Source: Sphingomonas hankyongi
Lineage (GTDB): Bacteria; Pseudomonadota; Alphaproteobacteria; Sphingomonadales; Sphingomonadaceae
Direction of reading: 5' to 3'
Assembly: GCF_023516575.1 (NCBI RefSeq)
Contig: NZ_JAMGBE010000001.1
Span: 744,001-808,000, forward strand
DNA: 64,000 bases
Shown: positions 41,047 to 50,024 of the stretch, in pieces
Layout of the letters: every line of letters starts with the position of its first letter
How positions within the stretch are numbered: position 1 is the stretch's first letter
Position numbers and translations under genes: made by a program
Notes under the pieces: generated by a model
Told to the model about the DNA's origin: nothing
Database searches by the model: none
Seen by the model: the letters and a program-made list of their open reading frames with translations, nothing else

Positions 41047-42993
41047 TTAAGGAGCAGTGCTTTTTGCGCCTTGCGATGCGGGCTGCGCGAGCTTCAGTTC
41101 CTCGAGGTCCCGCACCACCATCGGATGGTAGAAATTGCGCGTTTGCGCGAAGATGCGTTCAGCGATGGGCCTGCCCCACTGCCCGTCCTTCGCAAGCGCC
41201 TTGATCAGCGGCTTGACGAACTTCCCGCGGCCCTGGCTGGTCAGGAACTGCTCGAGCGACGGAATACCGGGGTCGTAGCGGTTGCCAACCACCAGATCGA
41301 GCCACGCGTAACGCACCTCCATGTTGCCTATGCCGTTGAGATCATAGGCATTCTGGAGTGCATCCAAGCGCTGCTTCGGGATGCTGCGCGGGAGACGGTT
41401 CAGGAAGCGCAATCGCTCGTCCGTGGTCCATTTGGTCCAGTCGGGAGCCGTCGATCCGCCAGCGAAGGCAGCTGCCGCCTGATCCTGTTCGGCAAATGTG
41501 CCGGCAGGCGGGCGCACCATGTTCGGCGGCACGCCAGGCTCATAGACCCAGCGATCAAGCATCAGCTTGGATTCAAGCCCTTTGTCGCCCTTCACGAGGT
41601 GCTGGCGAATGTCGTCGAGGAAAATTTTCGAGGTTACCGGCTGGAAGGCGTGCCGGCTGAACCAGCCCTTGAGCCACTCGTCGAATCGTTCGCGTCCAAC
41701 GTTCGCCTCGATCGTGCGCAGGAAGGCCGCCCCCTTCTCATAGGCTATGTCGCTGCTGCCCTCGTCGGGATGGCGGCCCTTCACATCGAGATGAAGGCGC
41801 GTGTCGGCACCGCTCGGCCCGCCATTGTCCTTAACGGCCTTGTTCATGGCATCGATTCCGAGCGCGATTTGCTCGTCGGCGACCTTCTTTCCGTAGAGCT
41901 CCTCGACAATCCGCCGCTCGGCGTAGGTCGTCATGCCTTCATTGAGCCAGAAATCGTTCCAGGTCGCGTTGGTCGCGAGATTGCCGGACCAGCTGTGCGC
42001 AAGCTCATGCGCGATGAGGCTTACGAGGCTGCGGTCGCCCGCGATGAACGTCGGCGTCGCGAAGGTGAGGGTCGGGTTCTCCATGCCGCCGAAAGGGAAT
42101 GACGGCGGAAGGACAAGCACGTCATACCGTCCCCACTGGTAGGGGCCGTAGAGCTTCTCGGCGGCGTCGACCATCTTCTCCGTATCGGCGAGCTCATTGG
42201 CGGCAGCGGGAAGCGTCGCGGGCTCGGCCCAGACGCCCGTGCGCGATCCCAGCGATTTGAAGGCCAGGTCGCCGACGGCGATGGCGATCATATAGGGCGC
42301 CACACTGTGGCCCATCTTGAAGCTGAACACGCTCTCGCCGCCTTGTGTGATCGGTTCGGCTGACCGGGGAGCGCTCATGACCGCGGTCATGCCTGCCGGC
42401 ACGCGAACGGTCGCTTCCCAGGTCTGCCGCACGCCCGGGGAATCCTGGGTCGGAATCCAGCTCCGGTTTTCGATCGATTCGCCCTGGCTGAACAGGAAGG
42501 GCGCCTTCTTGCCCGCGGTCTGCTGCGGCGTCAGCCAAAGCAATGCGCCGGCTTGGGGCGCGCTCTTGTACTTGATGACCAGGCGCTTCGTGTCGGGATT
42601 AAGCGCAACCGCCAGCGGGCTCCCCAGGTTCGGGTCCGCTGCGCCCACCTTCCATTGGAGGGGCCGGTTGGCGCCGTCCGTTATGCTTTCGATCTCGAGG
42701 CCCTTGTCATCGAGCACGATCTCTTTCGCGTCGGCCCGGCGGTCGATGTCGAGCGTCGCCGTTCCCGCAATCCGCTTGCTGTCGAAATCGACGCCAAGAT
42801 CGAGCGCGACGTGCGTGACCCTCGCTTCGAGGGGCTTCGCGAAGCTGCTGACGTCCAGCGCATCCTCGCTGGTCAGGATGGGGGCCACAGTCATCTCGCC
42901 CGGGCTGGCATCGGCGCGATTTCCCTCTTCGCCGGCACGGCAAGCGGCAAGCAGGACAGCGGCAGCAAAAAAGGCGGAACGAAGCAGCGTCAT
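41047..42993 (-). CDS. M1-family aminopeptidase, lipoprotein
   Basis: A 648-residue zinc peptidase. It has a lipoprotein signal with lipobox LLAAC (about residue 18), an N-terminal beta domain, the substrate motif GGMEN (302-306) and the zinc site HELAHSWSGN (HExxH 329-333) with the third ligand in FWLNEGM, 18 residues on. A C-terminal ARM-like helical domain resembles leukotriene-A4-hydrolase-type M1 enzymes. It trims N-terminal residues from peptides at the periplasmic face of a membrane. The ATG at 42993 opens the signal. It is divergent from the LytS-type kinase gene. Confidence 0.92.
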   Translation of the reverse strand: MTLLRSAFFAAAVLLAACRAGEEGNRADASPGEMTVAPILTSEDALDVSSFAKPLEARVTHVALDLGVDFDSKRIAGTATLDIDRRADAKEIVLDDKGLEIESITDGANRPLQWKVGAADPNLGSPLAVALNPDTKRLVIKYKSAPQAGALLWLTPQQTAGKKAPFLFSQGESIENRSWIPTQDSPGVRQTWEATVRVPAGMTAVMSAPRSAEPITQGGESVFSFKMGHSVAPYMIAIAVGDLAFKSLGSRTGVWAEPATLPAAANELADTEKMVDAAEKLYGPYQWGRYDVLVLPPSFPFGGMENPTLTFATPTFIAGDRSLVSLIAHELAHSWSGNLATNATWNDFWLNEGMTTYAERRIVEELYGKKVADEQIALGIDAMNKAVKDNGGPSGADTRLHLDVKGRHPDEGSSDIAYEKGAAFLRTIEANVGRERFDEWLKGWFSRHAFQPVTSKIFLDDIRQHLVKGDKGLESKLMLDRWVYEPGVPPNMVRPPAGTFAEQDQAAAAFAGGSTAPDWTKWTTDERLRFLNRLPRSIPKQRLDALQNAYDLNGIGNMEVRYAWLDLVVGNRYDPGIPSLEQFLTSQGRGKFVKPLIKALAKDGQWGRPIAERIFAQTRNFYHPMVVRDLEELKLAQPASQGAKSTAP

Positions 42994-43119
42994 GGGGGGC
43001 CTCTTTGGGATCTTGCCGGACAACGCGCGGCAGCGAGATTTGGGCCGCTAGAGGCTATCGCCCCCTTTCCGCAAGCCCTGCGCTCGCAAAGGCGGCTGCG
43101 CGCCTCTATATCGGCCTTG

Positions 43120-44292
43120 ATGGCGACAGACAGTGCGACCCTCGACCGGCGCTCAGCAACGCCGCGCCGTGCGGCCGACGCCGGGGCGATCCGCTCCCCG
43201 GCAGCGCCGATCGCCCGGGGAATCGGGCTCGACCAACCGTTCTTCGACGACAAGAATCGCGCCTTCTGGATCCTGCAGTCGATCGGCTGGAGCGGCTATT
43301 TCTTCCTGAGGTCGCTCTCGGGTTTTGCCAATTCGATGGGCTGGATGTGGCTGGTCCACACCCTGCTCCTGACCGCGACCGGCTATTCCCTGACCCTGTT
43401 GATGGCCTCCCTGTTCCGGCGGTTGATCCGGATGAAGCCGGTCTTCACGCTGGTGCTCTCCCTCGCCGCGGTCCTGCTCGCCTCTACCGCCTTCTCGATC
43501 ATCGAGACATGGAGCTACGCGACCTTCCTGAAGCCCAACGCCAAGCCGGCCGGGGTCGAATATTTCGGCGCGATCCTGCTCAATTTCTCGCTGCTCGCCG
43601 CATGGGCGGCGCTCTATTACGGGATCAATTACTTCCTGCTGCTGGAGGACCAGATCAACCAGCGCGAGAAGCTGGAAAGCCAGGCATCATCCGCCCAGCT
43701 CGCGATGTTGCGGTATCAGCTGAACCCGCATTTCCTGTTCAATACGCTGAATTCGATTTCCACGCTCGTTCTCCTCAAGCAGACGGAACGCGCCAATGCG
43801 ATGCTGGCCCGGCTGTCGTCCTTCCTGCGCTACACGCTGGTCAATGAGCCGACGGCGAAAGTCACGCTCGCCCAGGAAGTCGAAACGCTGAAGCTTTATC
43901 TCGAGATCGAGAAGATGCGGTTCGAGGATCGGCTGCGCCCGCATTTCCGCATCGAATCCGAAACCATCGGCGCGCGCTTGCCCTCCTTGCTGCTGCAGCC
44001 GCTGATCGAGAACGCCATCAAATATGCAGTCACCCCCAGCGAAAATGGCGCCGATATATGGATTACGGCGGTCCCGGACGGCCAGGCGGTGCGGATAGAA
44101 GTCGCCGACAACGGAAACACGGACGGGCAGGACATCGCAGCCAGCCCGTCGACCGGAGTCGGACTGGCGAATATTCGGGACAGGCTGTCGCAGGCCTATG
44201 GCGCCGAGCATCGTTTCGACACCAGGAAGAACGAGAAGGGGGGCTTCAGCGTTATCGTGGAAATTCCCTTCGAGAGCGGAGACAGAGCCTAA
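43120..44292 (+). CDS. Membrane sensor histidine kinase, LytS/YehU type
   Basis: A 390-residue kinase with about four membrane helices (residues 50-185), then a His_kinase domain: the phosphoacceptor is in RYQLNPHFLFNTLNSIS, and the ATPase has LLLQPLIENAIKYAV (N box), VADNG and GVGLANIRDR. The partner is the LytTR regulator whose ATG overlaps the last base of the stop codon. The ATG at 43120 gives the expected N-terminus. The signal is unknown; such pairs often sense envelope or metabolite states. Confidence 0.92.
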   Translation: MATDSATLDRRSATPRRAADAGAIRSPAAPIARGIGLDQPFFDDKNRAFWILQSIGWSGYFFLRSLSGFANSMGWMWLVHTLLLTATGYSLTLLMASLFRRLIRMKPVFTLVLSLAAVLLASTAFSIIETWSYATFLKPNAKPAGVEYFGAILLNFSLLAAWAALYYGINYFLLLEDQINQREKLESQASSAQLAMLRYQLNPHFLFNTLNSISTLVLLKQTERANAMLARLSSFLRYTLVNEPTAKVTLAQEVETLKLYLEIEKMRFEDRLRPHFRIESETIGARLPSLLLQPLIENAIKYAVTPSENGADIWITAVPDGQAVRIEVADNGNTDGQDIAASPSTGVGLANIRDRLSQAYGAEHRFDTRKNEKGGFSVIVEIPFESGDRA

Positions 44293-45095
44293 TGAGCATC
44301 CGGACCATATTGGTCGACGACGAGCCGCTGGCGACCCAGGGCCTGCAACTACGGCTGCAAGCGCATGAGGACGTCGAGGTCATCGCGACCGCGGCCAACG
44401 GGCGTGAAGCCATCCGCCAGATCAAGACGCACAAGCCGGATCTCGTCTTCCTCGACATCCAGATGCCGGGATTCGACGGTTTCTCCGTGATCCAGGGGCT
44501 GATGGACATAGAGCCGCCCCTCTTCGTGTTCGTGACTGCCTTCAGCGATCACGCCTTGCGGGCATTTGACGCGCAGGCGGTCGACTATCTGATGAAGCCG
44601 GTCGACGAGGACCGCCTTGCCGCGACCATGGATCGCGTTCGGCAGCGGCTTTCCGAAAAAAGAAGCGCCGAGGAGGCCGGGCGCCTGAAGGAAGCGCTCG
44701 CCGAGCATGCGCCGGAGGCAGCTGAGGAGCTTGCGGACGCCGCCCCTGAAGGACCGGCCGCCAACCGCTACGAGAAGATGATCAACATCAAGGATCAGGG
44801 CCAAATCTTCCGGGTCGATGTCGACACCATCGAGCGCATCGATGCGGCCGGCGATTACATGTGCATCCAGACAGGCGAAAACACCTTGATCCTGCGGGAA
44901 ACGATGAAGGATCTGGAGAAGCGGCTCGACCCGCGCCGATTCCAGCGCGTGCACCGGTCGACCATCGTCAACCTCGACCTCGTCCGCCAGGTGAAGCCGC
45001 ATACCAACGGCGAATGTTTCCTGGTCCTCGACAGCGGCGCCCAGGTGAAAGTCAGCAGATCATATCGGGACGTGGTGGCGCGGTTCGTCCATTAG
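44292..45095 (+). CDS. Response regulator, LytTR type
   Basis: A 267-residue regulator: receiver (TILVDDEPLAT; phospho-Asp in VFLDIQMPGFDG, about residue 56; Lys in LMKPVD), a charged Ala/Glu linker, and a LytTR DNA-binding domain (IDAAGDYMCIQT, FQRVHRSTIVNLDLVRQ). It is translationally coupled to the kinase before it. LytTR proteins bind paired 9-base repeats; none was identified here. The M49 peptidase follows 46 bases downstream and may be in the same transcript. Confidence 0.93.
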   Translation: MSIRTILVDDEPLATQGLQLRLQAHEDVEVIATAANGREAIRQIKTHKPDLVFLDIQMPGFDGFSVIQGLMDIEPPLFVFVTAFSDHALRAFDAQAVDYLMKPVDEDRLAATMDRVRQRLSEKRSAEEAGRLKEALAEHAPEAAEELADAAPEGPAANRYEKMINIKDQGQIFRVDVDTIERIDAAGDYMCIQTGENTLILRETMKDLEKRLDPRRFQRVHRSTIVNLDLVRQVKPHTNGECFLVLDSGAQVKVSRSYRDVVARFVH

Positions 45096-45141
45096 TCGAT
45101 AAGATTGCCGCAGCGGGGGAACCGCTGCTAACCAGCCGCGC

Positions 45142-46806
45142 ATGACGAAGACGTACTGGCTCGCGGCCGCCTCCGCGCTCTCGCTTGTCGCTTGCAGCGG
45201 CACGTCCACCAGCAACGAGCAAGGCTCGACCAACGCGACCGCGTCCGCGCAGCAAGGCGCCGCGGACAAGCTCGCCCGCATCGATATGCAGGCGGATACG
45301 AGCTACCTGACCGACGAAGAGCGGCAGGTCGTCAACCTCCTGATCCAGGCCGCGGACCTGATGAACCCCATCTACCTGCGCCAGGTTTCGGCCGACAATC
45401 CGCGTATCCGCGAGGAAATCGCGAAGAGCGGCGACAAGGCGATGCTGGATCGTTTCGACACGTTCATGGGCCCCTGGGACGAGGTCGACGAGGACAAGCC
45501 TTTCCACGGCAGCGCGACCCGACCAGTTGGGGCGGGCTTCTATCCCGCCGGCCTGACCAAGGAGCAGTTCGACCAGTATCTGGCTGCGCACGCGGATCAG
45601 AAGGATGCGCTGACCAGCGGCTACACGGTGGTGAAGCGTGACGGGGATAAGCTCGTCGCCGTCCCATACAGCGTCGAATATAAGCAATGGCTGGAGCCTG
45701 CCGCGCAGAAGCTCGAGCAGGCGGCCGAGATCACCACCAACCCGAGCCTCAAGAAGTTCCTGACGCTGCGCGCCAAGGCCTTCCGCGACGACGATTATTT
45801 CCAGTCGGAGCTGGCGTGGATGGACCTCAAGGACACGCCGATCGAGATCGTGATCGGCCCCTATGAGACCTACACGGACGGGCTTTACGGCGCGAAGACC
45901 GCATTCGAGGCATTCGTCGTCCTGAAAGACCCGAAGGAGAGTCAGACGCTGGACGTCTACAAGAGCCACCTGCGCGACATGGAGGCCAACCTCCCCGTCG
46001 AGGAGAAGTATAAGAACTTCCAGCGCGGATTCGAATCCCCGATCTCGGTCGGCGACCAGATCCGGGGCGGCGGCGACAGCAATCACGGCATCCAAACGAT
46101 CGCCTTCAACCTTCCGAACGACGAGCGCGTGCGCGAAGCCAAGGGCGCCAAGAAGGTCATCCTGCGCAACCTCATCGCCGCCAAGTACGACCGCATCCTG
46201 AAGCCGATGGCCGGCCTGGTCCTGGTCCCCGAGGAAGCGGCCAACGTGAACAGCCGCTACATGTACCTGGAGACCTTGTTCCACGAACTGAGCCACAGCC
46301 TCGGGCCGGGCTCGATCGTCGTGAACGGACGCAAGACGACGGTCGACAAGGAGCTGAAGGACGTCGGCAGCGGCTTCGAGGAAGCCAAGGCCGATGTGAT
46401 GGGCGCCTACAACGTCCTCTTCATGATGGACAAAGGCGTGCTGCCGGCGGCCGAGAAGCCGCAGATCCGCGCGTCTTATGTCGCGGGCCTGTTCAGGGCG
46501 ATGCGGTTCGGCGACACCGACGCCCACGGCAAGGGCGCGGCGATGCAGTATCGTTACCTCCGCGACAAAGGCGGCATCGTCTGGGATGCGAATGCCAAGC
46601 GCTTCCGCATCGACTCGGCGAAGCTGGACGCCGGGATCCGCGACCTCGTCGGCAACATCGTTCGCCTGCAGGCCAACGGCGACTACAACGGCACCAAAGG
46701 ATTCCTGGCCAAGTGGGCGGTGATGGACGCGGAAGCCAAGCAAATCACCGGCGAGATGGGGCATATCCCGGTCGACATTCATCCGATCTACCCAAATCAC
46801 GTCTGA
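45142..46806 (+). CDS. M49-like (dipeptidyl-peptidase III family) lipoprotein
   Basis: A 554-residue protein with a lipobox LVAC (Cys 18). The zinc region is HELSHSLGPG (381-390) and EEAKAD (413-418), which lines up with the HELLGH and EECRAE of dipeptidyl-peptidase III, except that the unusual six-residue HExxGH is a normal five-residue HExxH here. Length is shorter than eukaryotic enzymes (about 700) but fits bacterial ones. It probably cleaves short peptides in the periplasm. It follows the LytS/LytTR genes. Confidence 0.82.
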   Translation: MTKTYWLAAASALSLVACSGTSTSNEQGSTNATASAQQGAADKLARIDMQADTSYLTDEERQVVNLLIQAADLMNPIYLRQVSADNPRIREEIAKSGDKAMLDRFDTFMGPWDEVDEDKPFHGSATRPVGAGFYPAGLTKEQFDQYLAAHADQKDALTSGYTVVKRDGDKLVAVPYSVEYKQWLEPAAQKLEQAAEITTNPSLKKFLTLRAKAFRDDDYFQSELAWMDLKDTPIEIVIGPYETYTDGLYGAKTAFEAFVVLKDPKESQTLDVYKSHLRDMEANLPVEEKYKNFQRGFESPISVGDQIRGGGDSNHGIQTIAFNLPNDERVREAKGAKKVILRNLIAAKYDRILKPMAGLVLVPEEAANVNSRYMYLETLFHELSHSLGPGSIVVNGRKTTVDKELKDVGSGFEEAKADVMGAYNVLFMMDKGVLPAAEKPQIRASYVAGLFRAMRFGDTDAHGKGAAMQYRYLRDKGGIVWDANAKRFRIDSAKLDAGIRDLVGNIVRLQANGDYNGTKGFLAKWAVMDAEAKQITGEMGHIPVDIHPIYPNHV

Positions 46807-46873
46807 GGCGCATTCGCGCGCCGCGCTCAATTGGGTGGATGCGCGCGGAGCGTCGGGGCGCTAGGCTAGGCTC

Positions 46874-47236
46874 ATGAGCGAACTGGCCGGCTGCAGGATA
46901 CTCGTCATTGAAGATTCCCCCGTGGTGGGCCCGTTCACCGCGGAGTTGCTGGCTGAGCTCGGCTGCGAAGTGGTGGGGCCCGCGCCCAACATGGCGGCCG
47001 CACGGGAGCTCGTCGAAAACGAGGAGGTCGACGCGGCCGTGCTCGACGTCCACATCCGTGGAGAGCGCGTCTTTCCCATCTGCGAGATGCTCGAGGCGAA
47101 GGGCGTGCCGTTCCTGCTTACGAGCGGATATGCCGACTGGCAGATGCCGGAGAAGTGGCGTGACCGGCCTCGGCTCCAGAAGCCGTACACGCTCGACCAG
47201 GTTCAGGCCGCGCTGGCTGCGCTGCTGCCCGCCTAG
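46874..47236 (+). CDS. Single-domain response regulator
   Basis: A 120-residue receiver with no output domain. The acidic pair is in LVIEDSP, the phospho-Asp in AAVLDVHIRGE (about residue 56), Ser in LLTSGYAD, and Lys in RLQKPYT. It may act as a phosphate sink or allosteric partner for a kinase; the hybrid kinase or PhoR could be candidates, but nothing links them. It ends convergently against phoR with a 4-base overlap. Confidence 0.9.
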   Translation: MSELAGCRILVIEDSPVVGPFTAELLAELGCEVVGPAPNMAAARELVENEEVDAAVLDVHIRGERVFPICEMLEAKGVPFLLTSGYADWQMPEKWRDRPRLQKPYTLDQVQAALAALLPA

Positions 47237-48237
47237 CGGGCGATTGGCAGGCGCACTTTGACGCTGGTGCCGGTGCCGACAATGCTCTTGATCTCGAGCG
47301 TTCCGCGATGCCGCTCGATGATGTGCTTGACGATGGCCAGGCCGAGACCCGTACCGCCCGATTCACGACTCCGAGCTGCATCAACGCGGTAGAAGCGCTC
47401 GGTCACCCTCGGGAGGTGCTCGCGCGGGATGCCCGGACCATGATCGGTGATCGCGAGAATGATCCAGGAGCCGCTTCGCGAGGCGTTGAGCTCGACCCTG
47501 GATTGCGGGCTGTCGCAACCGTAGCGCACGGCATTGCTGATCAGATTGTCGAGCACCTGAATCAGCTGCGCGCGATCCCCTCGGATGGCTGGCAAGTCGC
47601 CAGCGACGCTCACGTCCAGCTCGCACTGGCCGCCCCGCCCGGGGCCGGCATTCGCGAGGGCCGTATTCACGATCTCGTCGACCTCTACCGTCTCGGCCGG
47701 CGCGACGAACCGGTCCGCCTCGATCCGCGACAGGCTCATCAGATCTTCGATGATGCGCAGCATTCGGCGGCCTTCATCGCGGATGGTGCGGCCGAAGTTC
47801 GACCGCAGCTCCGCCGGCAGGTCGCCTTCGTCCGCAAGCGTTTCGGCATAGCCGATGACGGTCGACAGCGGCGTCCTTAGCTCGTGGCTTGCGTTCGCGA
47901 CGAAATCGACGCGCATCTTTTCCGCCGACACCGATTCCGAGCGGTCGAACAATCGGAGGAGGGAGGCGCCATGATGCAAAGGCCGGATTACAAGGCGCCA
48001 GGAGCGTCCCAGCTCCACGATGCCGGTAACGTCCACTTCCGCGGCTTCGTTCGCGAGGATGCGCTCGAGCGCCTGCGGCTGGCGGATGGCGAGGCGCACG
48101 TCGCGGCCCTCGATGCCGCCGCCGAACAGCTCTCGGGCCGGGCCGTTCCCGACCCGGACGATGCCGCCACTGACGATCAGCGCCGGCTCATCCAGCGCGT
48201 CGACGATCGCCCGTTCCGAGGCTGAAAGTTCCGCCAT
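47233..48237 (-). CDS. phoR: Phosphate-regulon sensor histidine kinase
   Basis: A 334-residue kinase: a PAS-like region (residues 5-95), the phosphoacceptor in VANASHELRTPLSTVIGYAE (H about 128), and an ATPase with LDNLISNAVRYG, DHGPGIP and GGTGLGLAIVKH. The sequence matches PhoR of alphaproteobacteria, without an evident membrane anchor in the chosen form. The ATG at 48237 is preferred; a start at 48369 would add Pro/Arg-rich residues that come from the intergenic hairpin. It is the last gene of the phosphate cluster, far from phoB, which is unusual. Confidence 0.88.
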   Translation of the reverse strand: MAELSASERAIVDALDEPALIVSGGIVRVGNGPARELFGGGIEGRDVRLAIRQPQALERILANEAAEVDVTGIVELGRSWRLVIRPLHHGASLLRLFDRSESVSAEKMRVDFVANASHELRTPLSTVIGYAETLADEGDLPAELRSNFGRTIRDEGRRMLRIIEDLMSLSRIEADRFVAPAETVEVDEIVNTALANAGPGRGGQCELDVSVAGDLPAIRGDRAQLIQVLDNLISNAVRYGCDSPQSRVELNASRSGSWIILAITDHGPGIPREHLPRVTERFYRVDAARSRESGGTGLGLAIVKHIIERHRGTLEIKSIVGTGTSVKVRLPIAR

Positions 48238-48290
48238 CGCGCCTTCTGTAGCGGATTGATCCGCTTCGGCCACGCCATCCACGGCAGTCG

Positions 48291-48315
48291 CCCCCTCGCC
48301 TGGTTGGCGAGGGGG
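48291..48315 (-). terminator. Strong GC hairpin between the porin and phoR
   Basis: CCCCCTCGCC (48291-48300) pairs with GGCGAGGGGG (48306-48315), 10 pairs with a 5-base loop. It would end or attenuate porin transcripts before phoR. No T-run follows. Confidence 0.5.
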
Positions 48316-48372
48316 CTGCCTTTCGAGCCGAAGGGGAGAGGGGGACCGAAAGGCGTCGCCTGACGTCACGCT

Positions 48373-49920
48373 TTAGAAGTCGATCTGCGCGCGCATAGTG
48401 AAAACGTCGCTGTCGAACTCACGCTTGTTCGCCGGCTCCGACGTGTCGTTGCTCACCAGGAAGCGGGGGCCACCGGTCACGTTGATGTGCGAATATTGCG
48501 CCATCAAGCGGACATAGTCGGTCGGATTCCAGATCCCGCTGAGCTGGTAGGCAACCTGCTTGCCGCCGTTGACGTAGTTCGGAGCGGTCACGGTTGCGCT
48601 GTCTGCGACGCGATCGTTCAGATCCAGGTAGTCGACGCGCCCGTTGATCTGGAATGCGCCCCAGCCGCCCTCATTGAACGGGTGAAGAACCTTCACTCGG
48701 CCGAAGCTTCCGCCCTTGTAGGCGCGAGTCTCTCCGGTGAGATAATAGCCGAGCTCGAAATAGCCGCCCCAGAAGCCCGGGTTGCCGTTGAGCGCAGTGC
48801 CGTTCGGCGTCGTGTTGGTGTCGGGGTCGAGAAGAAGCGCGGCCTGCTCGGCGGGCGTGTAAGTCCCGCGCACCCATACCTTCTGCGCTTCCGCAGCGAC
48901 GTGGAAGCTCTTCAGGATCGCCGCGACCTCGAGCCCTAGTATGTCGTCACCCTTGGACGAAAGAGCGCCGGTGCTGATGAAGCGCTGGTCGGTGATCTGG
49001 GTCATCGGTCGCGCCTGATAGTTGCGGGACTGCGCTTCCTTCTTGTTCGTGCGATGCTCGAAGTTCGCGCCGAGGTGCAGGCGAGCGGAGCCGAGGTTCG
49101 GCGAGAAGACGCCGCGCGCTGCGAACACCCAGCCGGTGCGGTTGAAGCTTTCCTGGTTCATTTCCTCGCTGAAGATGCCGCTCTGGAACGTCCAGCGATC
49201 GGTCGCCTTGTCGGTAGCGATCAGCGCGGCACCGATGCGGCGGTTATGGCTGAACGCGTCCGTGATGCCGGCGCGCTCCATGAAGGACGTGTATTTGGAG
49301 CTGGTCATCGTCTCGAGGCTGGAGAACGGATAGAAATATCCGGCCTGGACCGTCAGCGGCGACTTCCCGCCCTTGAAGTCATAGGCGAGGAACACGTCCT
49401 CGAAATCGACCAGCGACTGCGCGAAGTTGAATTCCGCGCTGTAGCGGAAGCCGCCGGGGATCGTGCCGTCCGCGCCGATCGTCAGTCGACGGGCGCGCGT
49501 GTTCCAGCCGAGGTTGCCGTAGTTCAGACCGCTGACCGTACCGCGGCGCTCATCGCCATCCGGAAAGCCCACGTAGCCGGCGTCATATTGCAGCAGGCCC
49601 TTGGGCTTGAAGCTCCAGCCCGCTTCCTTATCCTCATATTGCGGCGCGCCCTTCCATGACGGTGTCACCTTGGTGACTTGGGCCTTCAGCTGCTCGATCG
49701 AGTCCTGCAACGCTTCGATTTGCGCCTGCATCAGCTCGATCTTCGCCTCCGCGTCGTCGACCGGAGCGGCCTGCGCGATCGCCTGGTCCGCGGTCGCATC
49801 CGACTGATCGGGCTCCGTCGGCTCGGGCTGAGCCTGTGCGGCAAGATCCTGCGCCCATGCCGGCGCCGAGAATGTGAGTGCGCTACTCGCGAGGAGAGCG
49901 GCGACCAACTTCAACTTCAT
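48373..49920 (-). CDS. Phosphate-selective porin, OprP/OprO type
   Basis: A 515-residue outer-membrane protein. A signal peptide (cleavage after APAWAQ, residue 24) precedes an Asp/Glu/Gln-rich coiled coil (residues 50-80) and then a beta-barrel ending with Phe (TMRAQIDF), the usual terminal residue for outer-membrane assembly. Segments such as GLLQYDAGYVGFPDGDERRG and FAQSLVDFEDVFLAYDF fit the OprP/OprO family. It lets phosphate or polyphosphate cross the outer membrane. It lies downstream of pstS2 and is likely PhoB-controlled. ATG 49920 has AGGGGAA upstream. Confidence 0.87.
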   Translation of the reverse strand: MKLKLVAALLASSALTFSAPAWAQDLAAQAQPEPTEPDQSDATADQAIAQAAPVDDAEAKIELMQAQIEALQDSIEQLKAQVTKVTPSWKGAPQYEDKEAGWSFKPKGLLQYDAGYVGFPDGDERRGTVSGLNYGNLGWNTRARRLTIGADGTIPGGFRYSAEFNFAQSLVDFEDVFLAYDFKGGKSPLTVQAGYFYPFSSLETMTSSKYTSFMERAGITDAFSHNRRIGAALIATDKATDRWTFQSGIFSEEMNQESFNRTGWVFAARGVFSPNLGSARLHLGANFEHRTNKKEAQSRNYQARPMTQITDQRFISTGALSSKGDDILGLEVAAILKSFHVAAEAQKVWVRGTYTPAEQAALLLDPDTNTTPNGTALNGNPGFWGGYFELGYYLTGETRAYKGGSFGRVKVLHPFNEGGWGAFQINGRVDYLDLNDRVADSATVTAPNYVNGGKQVAYQLSGIWNPTDYVRLMAQYSHINVTGGPRFLVSNDTSEPANKREFDSDVFTMRAQIDF

Positions 49921-49942
49921 CTTCCTATTCCCCTTATCCCCC

Positions 49943-49960
49943 ACCCCGAAACTGCGGGGT
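49943..49960 (-). terminator. Short hairpin between pstS2 and the porin
   Basis: ACCCCG (49943-49948) pairs with CGGGGT (49955-49960). It sits in the porin leader and could attenuate read-through from pstS2. Confidence 0.3.
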
Positions 49961-50024
49961 CTGGGGACGCCCGAGCCGACCGGGCCCAGGCGTCCAATTC
50001 CGAATTGCACTTCGCCGACGAACC

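Noticed and set aside
45052-46830. Minus-strand open frame of 592 codons
   Set aside because: Antisense to the M49-like peptidase and the LytTR end; no motifs, composition typical of a shadow frame in GC-rich DNA.
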